DNA of 64,000 bases from JACOMY01 sp046233115 (GCA_046233115.1 JBJXHM010000001.1:62001-126000), one strand, 5' to 3'; numbered from the stretch's first letter, positions 1 through 9,900 are shown. The notes: generated from the letters alone by a model not told the origin. Numbers and translations: made by a program.

Positions 1-2177
1 TGATTGCCGACGGGCAGATACCGGCCGCGCTGGTCAAGGCCAACCCCTACTTCTGCCGGCCCTGCTATGGCATCGGCGTGCCGAACGACACCTGGCTGCA
101 CCTGCTTGCCTTCGACCTCATTCGCGGCCCCGACGGGCGCTGGCAGGTGATCGGTGATCGCAGCGAGGCGCCGAGCGGCAGCGGCTATGCGCTGGAGAAC
201 CGGATCGCGGTGTCGCGCGCCCTGCCCAAGCTCTTCGCCCAGGGCAACGTGCAGCGCCTCGCCGGCTTCTTTCGCGCTTTCTCGGAGAACTTCCTGGCGC
301 TGTCCCGTCACGAGGAGCCGCTGGTCGTGGTGCTCTCGGCCGGGGCGCAGCGCGAGAGCTATTTTGAGCATGCCTACCTGGCGCAGTACCTGGGCTACAG
401 CGTGGTCGAGGGCGCCGATCTCACGATCCGCGGCGATCGCCTCTATCTGAAGTCGGTCGAGGGCCTGAAGCCGGTCGATCTGATGGTGCGCCAGACCGCG
501 TCGGGCGCCATGGACCCGCTGGAGTTCTCCACCTTCGGTGCCGGCGTGCCCGGCCTGATGCGCGCCATTCGCGGCGGGCACGTGGCGCTGGCCAATGCGG
601 TCGGCAGCGGCCTGGCGCAGAGCGACGCGCTGCTCGCCTACCTGCCGGAGCTCTGCCGCGTGGTGCTGGGCGAGGAGCTGATGCTGGAGAGCGCGCCCAC
701 CTGGTGGTGCGGCACCGAGGATGGGCGCCGCACTGTGCTGGACAACCTGGACAACCTGGCCGTGCGCGACCTCACCAAGTCCCACGCCATGCTGTCCGGC
801 GAGGAGGGCGCCTACCTGATTACGGCTGCCGGCAGCAAGGAACGGGCGGCCCTGGAGCGCGACATCGCGCTGCGCAGCCACGACTTCGTCGGCCGCGCGC
901 TGACCGCCGCCTCGACCACCCCGCGCTGGACTGAGACCGGCGCGCTGACCCCGGTGCCGATGACGATCCGCGTCTACCTGGCGGCCACCGCCAAGGGCTA
1001 CCGCGCCATGCCCGGCGGCCTCGCGCGGATCCGCCCGGAAGGGCCCGCCAGTCTGCCGATCAGCATGGACAGTGACATCAGCAAGGATACCTGGGTGCTG
1101 TCCGATGCGCCGGTGGAGCCCTTCTCGCTGCTGCCATCGGTGCGCCAGGTCGTGGGTCTGCGCCGTCGTGGGCGCGAGCTGCCCAGCCGGGTCGCCGACA
1201 ACCTCTTCTGGTTCGGCCGCTACCTGGAGCGCTTGGAGAGCGCGGTCCGGCTGCTGCGCTCCTTCGTGCTGCGCATCGGCGGCGTGCAGCGGGCTGGCAG
1301 CGACCTGGTCACGCCCGGCCGGGTGATGGAGCTGCTGGTGGCGCTGCAGCACGTCTCGCCCAAGGGCGCCGAGCGTTTTCGCAAGGAGGGGCCGGCGGCC
1401 TTCCTGGCCGATCCCTCGCAGTTCTTCGCCGATCCCGACTGTCCCGACGACCTGGTCAGCCTGCTGCGCGCGCTGCGCCGCCTGACCACGGCGCTGCGCG
1501 AGCGCTTCTCGCGCGACACCTGGGACAACCTGCAACAGCTCCTCGGCACGCCGCTGGCGCAGGTCAAGTTGCCCGGCTACGGCCAGGCCTGGATCCTGCG
1601 GCTGCTGGAAAGCCTGGTCGACGCGCTCTCCGCCCTCAACGGCATGATGATGGAGAACATGACGCGCGACTTCGGCTGGCACTTCCTGGATGCTGGCCGG
1701 CGGCTGGAGCGTGGCTGGCAGACCACCCGGGCGCTTGCCGCCATCACCGGCGGCGGCCAGGCGGAACGCGACGGCGGGCTGGAGCTGCTGCTGGAGCTGG
1801 CCGACAGCCTGATGACCTATAGCTGGCGCTACAAGTCCGAGGCCCAACTCGCGCCGCTGCTGGATCTGGTGCTGGTCGAGGAGAACAATCCCCGTGCCGT
1901 CCTGTTCCAGGTGCAGCTGGTGGCCGAGCACCTGAAGAAGCTGCCGCGCACGACGCAGGAGCACCAGCGGCTGTCGGTCGGCGAACGTCAGCTCGTCCGC
2001 CTCTCGGCAAACTTGCGCTTGGCCGACGTCTACGGGCTGGCCAAGGGTCCGCCGGATGAGCTGGACAGCTTGCTGGCCGAGACGCAGCAGGATCTGGAAG
2101 CGATCTCGGACGAGATCACCCAGCACTTCTTCAACCACGCTCTCGAGACCCGCGTGTCCGGGGCCGGGCCGCGTTAG
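1..2177 (+). CDS. Circularly permuted ATP-grasp / alpha-E domain fusion protein (5' partial)
   Basis: The reading frame is open from base 3, so the N-terminus lies outside the window; the GTG at 78 is internal. About 724 residues are visible. The first half matches circularly permuted ATP-grasp type 2 proteins (DUF404/407), with recognisable blocks such as VDLMVRQT, VALANAVGSG and PTWWCG (roughly bases 465-720). From about base 1176 the alpha-E (DUF403) helical domain begins with LPSRVADNLFWFGRYLERLE and runs to the C-terminus. In many bacteria the two domains are separate neighbouring genes; here they are one chain. ATP-grasp enzymes usually form amide bonds via acyl-phosphates, but no substrate is established for this family. 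The transglutaminase-like gene starts 11 bases downstream, so the two are very probably co-transcribed. Confidence 0.9.
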   Translation, partial: IADGQIPAALVKANPYFCRPCYGIGVPNDTWLHLLAFDLIRGPDGRWQVIGDRSEAPSGSGYALENRIAVSRALPKLFAQGNVQRLAGFFRAFSENFLALSRHEEPLVVVLSAGAQRESYFEHAYLAQYLGYSVVEGADLTIRGDRLYLKSVEGLKPVDLMVRQTASGAMDPLEFSTFGAGVPGLMRAIRGGHVALANAVGSGLAQSDALLAYLPELCRVVLGEELMLESAPTWWCGTEDGRRTVLDNLDNLAVRDLTKSHAMLSGEEGAYLITAAGSKERAALERDIALRSHDFVGRALTAASTTPRWTETGALTPVPMTIRVYLAATAKGYRAMPGGLARIRPEGPASLPISMDSDISKDTWVLSDAPVEPFSLLPSVRQVVGLRRRGRELPSRVADNLFWFGRYLERLESAVRLLRSFVLRIGGVQRAGSDLVTPGRVMELLVALQHVSPKGAERFRKEGPAAFLADPSQFFADPDCPDDLVSLLRALRRLTTALRERFSRDTWDNLQQLLGTPLAQVKLPGYGQAWILRLLESLVDALSALNGMMMENMTRDFGWHFLDAGRRLERGWQTTRALAAITGGGQAERDGGLELLLELADSLMTYSWRYKSEAQLAPLLDLVLVEENNPRAVLFQVQLVAEHLKKLPRTTQEHQRLSVGERQLVRLSANLRLADVYGLAKGPPDELDSLLAETQQDLEAISDEITQHFFNHALETRVSGAGPR

Positions 2178-2188
2178 GACCGGCGGCG

Positions 2189-3064
2189 ATGCGCTACAGC
2201 GTCAAACACCGTTCGACCTTCGTCTATGCCGGCCAGGTGGCGCTGTCGCAGCACCACCTGCACCTGCGGCCGCGCAGCACCGAGCGCCAGACCGTGGTCG
2301 AGCACGCCATCCTGGTCGAGCCCACCCCGATCGTCTTCGAGGAGCGGCGAGACTACTTCGGCAACTGGGTCGCCGACATGACCGTGCAGGAGCAGCACAA
2401 GCGTCTGACGGTCAATGCCGCCTCCCTGGTCGAGGTTACCGCGCCGCCGCCGCGCAACAGCGCGGATAGCCCGCCCTGGGAGAGCGTCGCCGCCAGCCTC
2501 GGCGCGGCCGAGAGCGAAGCGGCAATCGAGGCCCAGGAGTATGCCTTCGGCTCCCCGCACGTGCTGCTGGGCGAGGAGGTGCTGGGCTTCGCCAGGTCGG
2601 TGATGACCCCGGGCCGGCCGGTCCTGGAGGGGCTGGTGGCGCTGACCAGGCGGATCTATCGCGAGTTCACCTACAAGGGCGGGGTCACCGACATCTACAC
2701 GCCGGTCAGCGAGGTGCTGCGCCGCCGGCAGGGCGTCTGCCAGGACTTCGCGCACCTGCAGATCGCCTGCCTGCGCTCGATGGGGCTGGCCGCGCGCTAC
2801 GTCAGCGGCTACCTGCTGACCCGCCCGCCGCAGGGCCAACCGCGGCGCATCGGCGCCGACGCCTCGCATGCCTGGGTCTCGGCCTGGTGCCCGCCCTTCG
2901 GCTGGGTCGATGCCGACCCGACCAACGACCTGCTGGTCGCCGACGAGCATGTGACCCTGGCCTGGGGCCGCGACTACGGCGACGTCAGTCCGATCAACGG
3001 CTTCGTGGTGGGCGGCGGCGACCACCAGGTCTCGGTCGCGGTCGACGTCTTGCCGGTGAACTAA
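2189..3064 (+). CDS. Transglutaminase-like cysteine protease/amidase
   Basis: A 291-residue protein with a bacterial transglutaminase-like N-terminal domain (starting MRYSVKHRSTFVYAG, typical beta-rich segment) followed by a transglutaminase core. The predicted triad is visible: Cys184 in GVCQDFAH, His227 in SHAWVSAW and Asp243 in DADPTND. There is no signal peptide, so a cytoplasmic enzyme is likely. Family members are generally predicted to hydrolyse or transfer peptide/isopeptide bonds rather than cross-link proteins. It follows the ATP-grasp/alpha-E gene by 11 bases, a conserved partnership suggesting that one partner makes and the other cleaves or remodels an amide-linked product. That pairing role is inference. 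Confidence 0.92.
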   Translation: MRYSVKHRSTFVYAGQVALSQHHLHLRPRSTERQTVVEHAILVEPTPIVFEERRDYFGNWVADMTVQEQHKRLTVNAASLVEVTAPPPRNSADSPPWESVAASLGAAESEAAIEAQEYAFGSPHVLLGEEVLGFARSVMTPGRPVLEGLVALTRRIYREFTYKGGVTDIYTPVSEVLRRRQGVCQDFAHLQIACLRSMGLAARYVSGYLLTRPPQGQPRRIGADASHAWVSAWCPPFGWVDADPTNDLLVADEHVTLAWGRDYGDVSPINGFVVGGGDHQVSVAVDVLPVN

Positions 3065-3370
3065 GACGATCGGCGCTGCGGCACCGGCGGGTTCGTTCCG
3101 GCTGATGTCGAACGCAGGTGTGCGGCATTGGCCTTCGCCCGGCGCCTTCGGTCATGTCCCGTCTCCCGTCAGGCCGAAGCAGCTCTTGCAACCTCTTTTT
3201 TTGAAGGTGTAGGTAGCCCGATTAAGGCTACCTGTGGGCGAGTTCTCGCTTGATCGTCGCCTTCGTCGACGGCATAGTCACCGGAAAAAATTTGGACAGG
3301 AAATGCCAGCTGATGCAATCAGTGGTCTGGGGTGTCAATTATACAGATAAGGGCGATGAAAGGGATAAAG
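3065..3370. other. Intergenic region, AT-richer in its second half
   Basis: No convincing gene. The first half is GC-rich and nondescript; from about 3190 composition shifts to visibly higher AT, continuing into the 5' part of the DUF2092 gene. It contains one clear hairpin (3211-3233, listed separately) and presumably the promoter of the downstream gene, which I cannot place with confidence. Confidence 0.5.
3211..3233. terminator. Perfect 8-bp stem-loop downstream of transglutaminase gene
   Basis: AGGTAGCC, a 7-nt loop (CGATTAA), then GGCTACCT form a perfect stem. A run of seven T lies just upstream at about 3196-3202 on the plus strand rather than downstream, so this is not a textbook terminator for the upstream operon. 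It could be a weak terminator or a 5' leader structure. Confidence 0.35.
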
Positions 3371-4186
3371 ATGCGAAGAAAATTATCGAATGTGGTGGAA
3401 GAAATAGGCAGAGTATATATACCTATTGCGGCGGTTTTGTTCGTGATTTTTCTGGTTACGTCCTCTGGAGCGCGTGCAGACGAGTCAAGTGCTAAGGAAA
3501 TTCTTAAGAACATGTCCGATTATATGGCAAAGCAGACCGCCATATCGTTCAGATATGATGCCACCCTCGAGGTGGTTACCGATGATGGACAGAAACTGGG
3601 GCTGGCGAGTTCGGGTGAGGTCTCCCTCGAACGACCGAACAAGGTCTACGCGTCGCGCTCCGGTGGCTTTTCCGACGTCGCATTGCTGTTCAATGGAGAG
3701 ACCATGACGGTCATTGCTAAGGGTGCCAACCTCTATACTCAGGTTGCCATTCCCGGCAACCTCGATCACCTGATCGACACCTTGCAGAACGAGTACCAGG
3801 TGCCGCTTCCGGCTGCGGATCTGCTGACCACTGACGTCTACAAGGAACTGATGCAGGATGTGATCGATGTAAAGGACCTCGGCAGCGGTGTGATCGATGG
3901 TGTCGAATGCGATTCCCTTGCCTTCAGAAAGAAGGACTTCGATGTTCAGATCTGGATTGCCCAGGGGGAACAGCCCTATCCTTGCCGCTACGTGATCACA
4001 TCCACTGACGTTGCCAAGGCACCTGAGTACCGGATCCAGACCAGGAACTGGAAGACTGGAGCCGAGGTCGCTTCGACGGATTTCACCTTTGACAATGCAA
4101 CGGATGCCAAGGAAGTCGATCTGCAGGGGCTTCGGGACAAGATCAGCGAGTTGCCGCAGAACTTCGTGCTGGGAGGCAAAAAATGA
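3371..4186 (+). CDS. Secreted DUF2092-family protein
   Basis: 271 residues from the ATG at 3371, chosen because AAAGGG lies about 6 bases upstream; an in-frame ATG at 3356 (with AAGGG upstream) is almost as good. The N-terminus has a long signal sequence: hydrophobic core IPIAAVLFVIFLVTS and a likely cleavage after ARA, before DESS. The mature part (LKNMSDYMAKQTAISFRYDATLEV, then RPNKVYASRSGGFSD and a C-terminal TDFTF segment) matches DUF2092 periplasmic proteins, which have an LolA/LppX-like lipid-carrier type fold by family description. Function is unknown. The stop overlaps the start of a small downstream gene (ATGA), indicating translational coupling. The 5' end has lower GC than the surroundings. 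Confidence 0.85.
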   Translation: MRRKLSNVVEEIGRVYIPIAAVLFVIFLVTSSGARADESSAKEILKNMSDYMAKQTAISFRYDATLEVVTDDGQKLGLASSGEVSLERPNKVYASRSGGFSDVALLFNGETMTVIAKGANLYTQVAIPGNLDHLIDTLQNEYQVPLPAADLLTTDVYKELMQDVIDVKDLGSGVIDGVECDSLAFRKKDFDVQIWIAQGEQPYPCRYVITSTDVAKAPEYRIQTRNWKTGAEVASTDFTFDNATDAKEVDLQGLRDKISELPQNFVLGGKK

Positions 4187-4407
4187 CCCTGTTGAAGCAT
4201 CTTGGAATCGTCGTGCTTGCCGGCTTTGTCTGGATGAGCGGGCTTGAGTTCGACAAAGCGGCAACGACCTCCGGTGGCGTCAGTTTCGTACCGCCAGCCC
4301 TGGCAATAATCGGACGTCCGCTGACGCCGATTAGCGTTGCCGGGGTGGCGCGGCGTACGGCCCGCCGGACGGTGCGGCGCTGCGCGGCAGGTGTGTATTA
4401 CTGCTAG
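4183..4407 (+). CDS. Small exported Arg-rich protein paired with DUF2092
   Basis: 74 residues, start codon overlapping the DUF2092 stop (ATGA). It has a hydrophobic N-terminal segment (LGIVVLAGFVWMSGL) that looks like a signal peptide or anchor, a middle segment with IIGRPLTPISVAGVA, and a strongly basic tail RRTARRTVRRC ending in VYYC. I do not recognise a named family, although small proteins with the GRPLTPxSVAGVARR pattern next to DUF2092 genes seem familiar. The overlap with the upstream gene suggests the two exported proteins work together. The two C-terminal Cys could form a disulfide once exported. Confidence 0.65.
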   Translation: MTLLKHLGIVVLAGFVWMSGLEFDKAATTSGGVSFVPPALAIIGRPLTPISVAGVARRTARRTVRRCAAGVYYC

Positions 4408-4474
4408 CTAACCTGCGCCGGGTCGACTCCGCGCGAGGTCGAGACGGTCGAGGCCGGCAGCCCAGGCACCTAGG

Positions 4475-4514
4475 CCGGATCGCAATCAGGCAGGTCCTCC
4501 TGATCGCGATCCGG
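4475..4514. terminator. Long stem-loop after the DUF2092 pair
   Basis: CCGGATCGCAATCAGG (4475-4490) pairs with CCTGATCGCGATCCGG (4499-4514) with one mismatch in 16, closing an 8-nt loop. It sits 68 bases after the small gene and before the potassium channel gene. There is no T-tract, so termination is plausible but not proven. Confidence 0.5.
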
Positions 4515-4650
4515 TGCAGGCTTGCATATGTTGGGGTACCTTGAGTGACGGCCTGTCGAGGCTTGCCACACTGGTCCGGCCTCAGGTCGTCATGGGCAAT
4601 TGGTTGGCATGCGCGCCCCTGCTGCATGCGGATCGGATAGGACAGCACCT

Positions 4651-5931
4651 ATGGGGCAAAGCGATTTCGGGGCCGGACGGCAGAAGCGCGTGCAGCTCGG
4701 AACCAGGATCGGGATGAGGATGGCCTGGGCGCGGCTGCGACAGACCCTGCGCCTGAGCTCCTGGTTCCCGCAGGTTCCGCTGGCCATAGCAATCGGTATT
4801 GCCGGGCTGCTGCGGCTCTGGCCGGCGGCCGGGTCCGTGCAAGAGCTGATTTCGCTGATCCCGGCCTCCTCAAGCGGCATCAGCGAGCTGTCCGATAGCT
4901 TCAAGGCACTGGCGATTCGCGGCATGCCGCGAGAACTGGTCGGCGGCCTGCTGATGCTGGTGGCGGTCGGGCTGTTGTTGCGCTCGCGACTGTCATGGGT
5001 GCTTGCGCTGCTGATGACCATCGCCTCGATCGCCCTGGAGGTTCTGTCCGATTCCTCCTTCAGCAAGGTCTTGTTGGGATACAGCACCGTCGTGCTGATC
5101 GCGCTCTTGCTGGCCCATCGGAGCTTCCACCGTACCAGCCTGACCGTTGGGACGCTGTTTGCGCTGATCGGGGTGGCTCTGACCCTGGGTTTCGGCGTGC
5201 TGGGCGGCTATGCGCTCGGCAAGGGCTTCAACCCCGCGATCACCGATTTCAGCTCTGCGCTCTATTTCACCATCATCACCTTGTCGACGGTCGGCTATGG
5301 CGATATCACCCCAACGACGCCGGAGGCGCGCCTGTTCACGGTCTCGCTGGTTCTTCTGGGGCTGTTGGTGTTCGCGACCTCCCTGACGACGATCGTCGGG
5401 CCGATCTTCAACAAGCGCCTGTTGAGCCTCCTGCAACCGAGGAAGAAGCGGATGGATCGCAAGGATCATATCATCGTTGCGGGCAACACCCCTCTGGCCG
5501 GCAATGTGGTCAAATCCCTCAGGAACCGGGGGCTGGACGTGACTGCCATATGGAGCGTCGCACCGCAGCCCGGTGTCGAGGTGCCGGAGGATCTGGTGGT
5601 CGGCGATGCAACCAACACCAGCGTGCTTGAGAGTGCCGGTGTAAAGCAGGCCCGCGCGGTGCTGGCACTGTTGGAGAGCGATTCAGACAATGCCTTCGTC
5701 ACACTGGCCGCCAAGGACGCCAATCCGAACCTGCGGACCTTGCTGGCGGTCAACGACGCGCACAACATGGACCGGATGCGACGGGTGAAGCCCGATGCGG
5801 TCTTCGCCCTGCCCGTGATCGGGGCAGAGCTTGTGGCGATGGCGCTCAGCGGCGAAGAGATCAAGACCGACCTGCTGCTCGAGCAGTTGCTGCGGCTCGG
5901 TGGGTCTCGTGATACCGCTGCGCAGAGCTGA
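4651..5931 (+). CDS. kch: Voltage-gated potassium channel, Kch type with RCK domain
   Basis: About 426 residues from the ATG at 4651 (AGGA 8 bases upstream); in-frame TTG at 4600 and ATG at 4714 are alternatives. Several hydrophobic segments precede the pore loop, whose selectivity filter TVGYGD is at residues 213-218. A cytosolic RCK/TrkA-N domain follows (RKDHIIVAGNTPLAGNVV, then VVGDATNTSVLESAGVKQARAVLAL). Overall layout and many blocks (GFNP, STVGYGDI, EARLFT, VFATS, RKDHIIV, DADNAF-like) match Escherichia coli Kch. The usual GxGxxG nucleotide loop of RCK domains is replaced by AGNTPLAG, as in Kch. Expected role is K+ conductance of the inner membrane. It stands alone between small genes. 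Confidence 0.92.
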   Translation: MGQSDFGAGRQKRVQLGTRIGMRMAWARLRQTLRLSSWFPQVPLAIAIGIAGLLRLWPAAGSVQELISLIPASSSGISELSDSFKALAIRGMPRELVGGLLMLVAVGLLLRSRLSWVLALLMTIASIALEVLSDSSFSKVLLGYSTVVLIALLLAHRSFHRTSLTVGTLFALIGVALTLGFGVLGGYALGKGFNPAITDFSSALYFTIITLSTVGYGDITPTTPEARLFTVSLVLLGLLVFATSLTTIVGPIFNKRLLSLLQPRKKRMDRKDHIIVAGNTPLAGNVVKSLRNRGLDVTAIWSVAPQPGVEVPEDLVVGDATNTSVLESAGVKQARAVLALLESDSDNAFVTLAAKDANPNLRTLLAVNDAHNMDRMRRVKPDAVFALPVIGAELVAMALSGEEIKTDLLLEQLLRLGGSRDTAAQS

Positions 5932-6048
5932 TCGGGGCTGGCAGGTGGCATGATCTTGCGATCATCCAGATGCGGCTCAGCATGCAATCACGACAGTGGT
6001 GGAGATAGACTGCCCGCCATTCCGGCGAAACCTTGAAGGAGCTGCGAC

Positions 6049-6498
6049 ATGAGCGAGACGGGGTCAAGGATCGGGCGGACGATCGGCAATCTTGTGCTGG
6101 CGCTGATCAACGCCACGCTGATCCTGGTGGCGCTCTGCCTCTTTCTGGGCTGGCAGCTCAGCCGGGAGGTGGAGACCATCACCGGCAACGTGGCGCAGAA
6201 CCTGACCCAGGTGGAAGGGCTGCGCAGCGAGGTCTCGGCGATGACGGCAGAGATGGCGGCCCTGCGCTCGGAACTCTCGGCCCAGCGGGTGCAGGCCGAC
6301 CCCATGACCCTGCAGGCGATGCAGCAGCTTTCGGCGAAGCTTGACGGGATTGACGGGCGCCTGACCGATGCCAGGACGCGGATCCAGGCTTTCCTGTCGG
6401 AGCCCACAGCGCTGGTCGACCGGGCGGTCGACGGCATGGGCCGCGAGATGAAGGAGGTCGCTGCCTCCTTCGGAGCCTGCCCGGCCCCTCAGCAGTGA
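6049..6498 (+). CDS. Small membrane-anchored coiled-coil protein, unknown function
   Basis: 149 residues with AAGGAG 7 bases before the ATG. One N-terminal transmembrane segment (LVLALINATLILVALCLFLGW, residues about 15-35) is followed by an Asn/Gln/Glu-rich helical region that should form a coiled coil (VEGLRSEVSAMTAEMAALRSEL). The tail contains PTALVDRAVDGMGREMKEV and a single Cys near the end. No family recognised. A role as a membrane-tethered scaffold or partner is only a guess. The neighbours, kch upstream and trxA on the opposite strand, give no functional clue. Confidence 0.75.
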   Translation: MSETGSRIGRTIGNLVLALINATLILVALCLFLGWQLSREVETITGNVAQNLTQVEGLRSEVSAMTAEMAALRSELSAQRVQADPMTLQAMQQLSAKLDGIDGRLTDARTRIQAFLSEPTALVDRAVDGMGREMKEVAASFGACPAPQQ

Positions 6499-6538
6499 TC
6501 TTAAGATCCGGGGGACCAGGCAGGAACCAGAAGACGGG

Positions 6539-6859
6539 TCAGACGACCGATTCGATCCACTGCTGAAGCTGGGTCTTGCTGACCGCGCCCAGCTTGGTGG
6601 CCGCCACCTGGCCGTCCTTGAAGATCATCAGGGTGGGGATGGCGCGCACGCCGTACTGGCTGGGCGTCTTGGGGTTCTCGTCGATGTTCAGCTTGGCGAC
6701 GCTGACCCGGCCGGTCATCTCCTGCGCCAGATCCTCCAGCGCCGGGGCGATGGCACGGCAGGGGCCGCACCACTCGGCCCAGAAGTCCACCAGGACCGGC
6801 TGGTCCGCCTTCAAGACGTCTTCGTCGAAAGAGGTGTCGGTGACCTTGTTGATGCTCAT
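6539..6859 (-). CDS. trxA: Thioredoxin 1
   Basis: 106 residues, the standard length of bacterial thioredoxin. The active site WCGPC is at residues 30-34 (FWAEWCGPCRA), preceded by the conserved Asp of VLVDFWA and followed by the cis-proline loop AIPTLMIF. GGAAGACGAG upstream supplies the ribosome binding site. It reduces protein disulfides in the cytosol using thioredoxin reductase. It lies downstream of addA on the same strand, separated by about 105 bases, which leaves room for its own promoter. Confidence 0.97.
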   Translation of the reverse strand: MSINKVTDTSFDEDVLKADQPVLVDFWAEWCGPCRAIAPALEDLAQEMTGRVSVAKLNIDENPKTPSQYGVRAIPTLMIFKDGQVAATKLGAVSKTQLQQWIESVV

Positions 6860-6965
6860 CTCTCGTCTTCCTTTGGCCGCTCGGGCGGATGTTGCTGTCG
6901 GGGTCCCGCCGGTCCTGTCAGCGTGACCGTGCCGACCCGTCGATCAGTGGTATCGGATGGCGTAT

Positions 6966-9900
6966 CTAGGAACGCTGCGCCGAGCGGGTCAAGGGATTGG
7001 CTTGTTCTAGCCGGTCATCGCTGATGTGCATCAGCCTGGCTTGCTCGGTCCAGAGCAGATAGCAGCGCAGATCCCGGTCCGGGTAGAGCCGCCGCAGCAG
7101 CAGCGCATAGGCCGAGAGCTGCTGCAAGTAGGCCGGCGGCACTGCATCGGGGTGGCGTGGCGAGGGGCGGTTGGTCTTGTAGTCCACCAGCAGCACCGAG
7201 TCGGGCGTGACCGCCAGGCGGTCGACCTGTCCGGAAATCCGCCGGGTGCCGACCAGGCCCACCAGGGGCACCTCGGCCCGGCTGTCCGGGCCGAACAGTG
7301 GGGCCACCTCCGGCGCGTCCAGCACCGCCAGGGTCTCGGACGCAATCTCCTCCTGCCAGTCGGTGGGCAGCGCCAGGGCCGGCTGGGACAGGAAGCGGGC
7401 CGCGGCCGCTGGGCGTCGTTCCGCCGGCAGATCGGGCAAGAGCTGCAGCAGACGGTGCACCAGGCGCCCGCGCGTCAGGCCCCGGCCGAGGCCGGGCGAC
7501 AGCGGCGAGAGCACCGGCGGGTCCGGCAGGTCGGGGCGCGAGGGGGTGAGGGGGCGCACCGGCTCCGGCTCGTCCGGCGGCGGCCGCTCGGCCCAGTCCG
7601 GTAGCGGCGAGAGCGCGGCGGCGGCCGGCTCCTGCTCGTGGCGGACCTCGCCCGTCTGCTCCGCTGCGTGGATCAGGGGAGGCTGTACCGTCTCCGGGCA
7701 GAGCCGTCGCATCCCTTTCGCCAGCAGGTCGTACCAGCAGCCCTCCGCCGCGTCAGGCGTCTTGCCGTGGCCCAGCAGGTAGAGTCGGTCCTCGGCCCGG
7801 GTCATGGCGACGTAGAGCAGGCGGCGCTCCTCCGCCTCGTCGGCCTCCTTCTGGCGGCCGGCGGCCCTGCCGATCGCCGCCACGCGCTCGCAGCCGGAGA
7901 CCCGGCGCAGCAGCAGCTCTTCCTCCAGCAGGAAGGCCTCGGGACGGCTGCGGCGGGCGTCGGTGTCGGGCAGCAGCACCACCGGGGCCTGTAGGCCCTT
8001 GGCCCCGTGCACCGTCATCAGCCGGATCTTCTGCCCGGCCTCCTCCATGTCGCGCTTGATCGCCACCTCGCTGCGGCCAAGCCAGCCGAGAAAGCCCTGC
8101 AGCGAGGGCGGATGCTCCTGCTCGTGCGCCAGCGCCAGGGCCAGGAACTCGTCCAGCGGGTCGTTGCTCTCCTCGCCCAGGCGCTCGGCGATGCGGCGGC
8201 GGCCGCGCCGCGCGCCAAGGACCTGTGACAAGAGCTCGAAGGGCGGCAGGAAGTCGACCCGGTCGCGCAGCGCCTGCAGCTCCGCGGCGGCGGCCTGCCA
8301 GGCTGGCTCCTCCGTCTGGCGCGCCAGCAGCGCTCTCCAGAGGCTGCCCGGCCGCTCGTAGGCGAGGCGGAAGAGGCTCTCGTCGTCCAGACCGTAAAGC
8401 GGGCCCTTGAGCACGGTGGCGAGGCTCAGGTCGTCGTCGGGCAGCAGCAGCACCTGGATCAGCGCGGTCAGGTCCTGCACCGCCAGTTGCTGGGCCAGCA
8501 GCATGCGGTCGATACCTGCGATCGGCAGGCCGCGCCGCTCCAGCGCCCTGGCGGTGGCGTGGAACAGCAGGTTTCGGCTGCGCACCAGGATCAGGATGTC
8601 ACCGGCCTCCAGCGCTCGGCCGCGGGCGGCGAGCCAGGCCTCGCCGCCAGGCCGGCGGGCGGCGGGGTCGGTCAGCCAGTGCTGGACCCGGCGGGCGATG
8701 CGCTCGGCCAGCGCCACCGCCGGGCTAGTGGCCGAGCGCTGCTCCAGAGGCAGGCCCCAGGCGTCGTCCTCCTCGGTATCGTCGGGCAGGATGCGGGCCT
8801 CCAACTCGGTCAGCCCGGCCGCGCCCGCACGCACCGCCAGGTGCGGCGGGTAGGGGCCTTCGGTCAGCGGCGGCGCCTCGGCGAAGACGGCGTCGACCGT
8901 GGCCAGCACCGCCGGGACCGAGCGGAAGGAGTGGGTGAGGGGCACCCGCTCGAAGGTCAGGCGCGCCGCCTCGGCACGGGCCTTGAAGTGGCGGGCGGCG
9001 CTGTCGAAGCCGGCCGGATCGGCGCCCTGGAAACTGTAGATCGACTGCTTGGCGTCGCCGACCGCGAAGACGCTGCGGGGTCCGCTCTGCCGCGCGGCGG
9101 CGGCGCTCTCGCCGCTGTAGAACTCGTCGGTCAGGACTTTCAGGATCTGCCACTGCAGCGGCGAGGTGTCCTGCGCCTCGTCGATCAGAACGTGGGTGAG
9201 GCCGCCGTCCAGCTTGTAAAGCACCCAGGCGGCTGCGCCCTGCTGCGCCAGCAGGTCGGCGGTGAGCTGCAGCATGTCCTGGTAGTCGAGCGCGGCGGCG
9301 GCCTGCTTGCGCGCCTTGTAGAAGCGCAGCAAAGACTCGGCCAACCGCAGGTTGGCGGCGGTGAGCTGCAGGCAGCGGGCCGCAATCTGCCGCTCCTCCA
9401 GCGCCAGCAAGCGCGCGGCCTCGGCCGCCATCGCCGGCAGCGCCTCGGGAGCTGCTTCCACGGCCCTCTTGGTCAGCAGATTCTTCTTCGGAGCGCGCTT
9501 ATTGGTGCCGGGATAGGCGAGGAAGAGAGCCGCGTAGCCATCGTAGAGGCCGGGCCGTTCCTCTTCGGGCGTGCCCAGAAAGAGGTCCAACTCCGCCAGC
9601 CGCTTCTGCTCGTTCGGCGTACCGGAAACGAGCGCGGTCTTGATCAGGCTGATATCGCGGCCCGAGGGCAGGGCGGCGTCGGTCAGGCCCTCGGCCAGGA
9701 TCGTGTCGGGATCGGCGTCGAGCGGCAGGCCCAGGAAGTCAGCGACCCGCAGCAGCGGCGGCAGCCAGCCCTCGGCCAGCAGCGGGATCAGGCGGTCGCG
9801 CTCGCCGGCCAGCAGGCCCTGGAGCTGCACCAGGCCGTCCTCGCCGTTGGCAACAAGGACGGCCTCCAGTGCCTCTTCCAGATCGCCGTCGCGCGACGCC

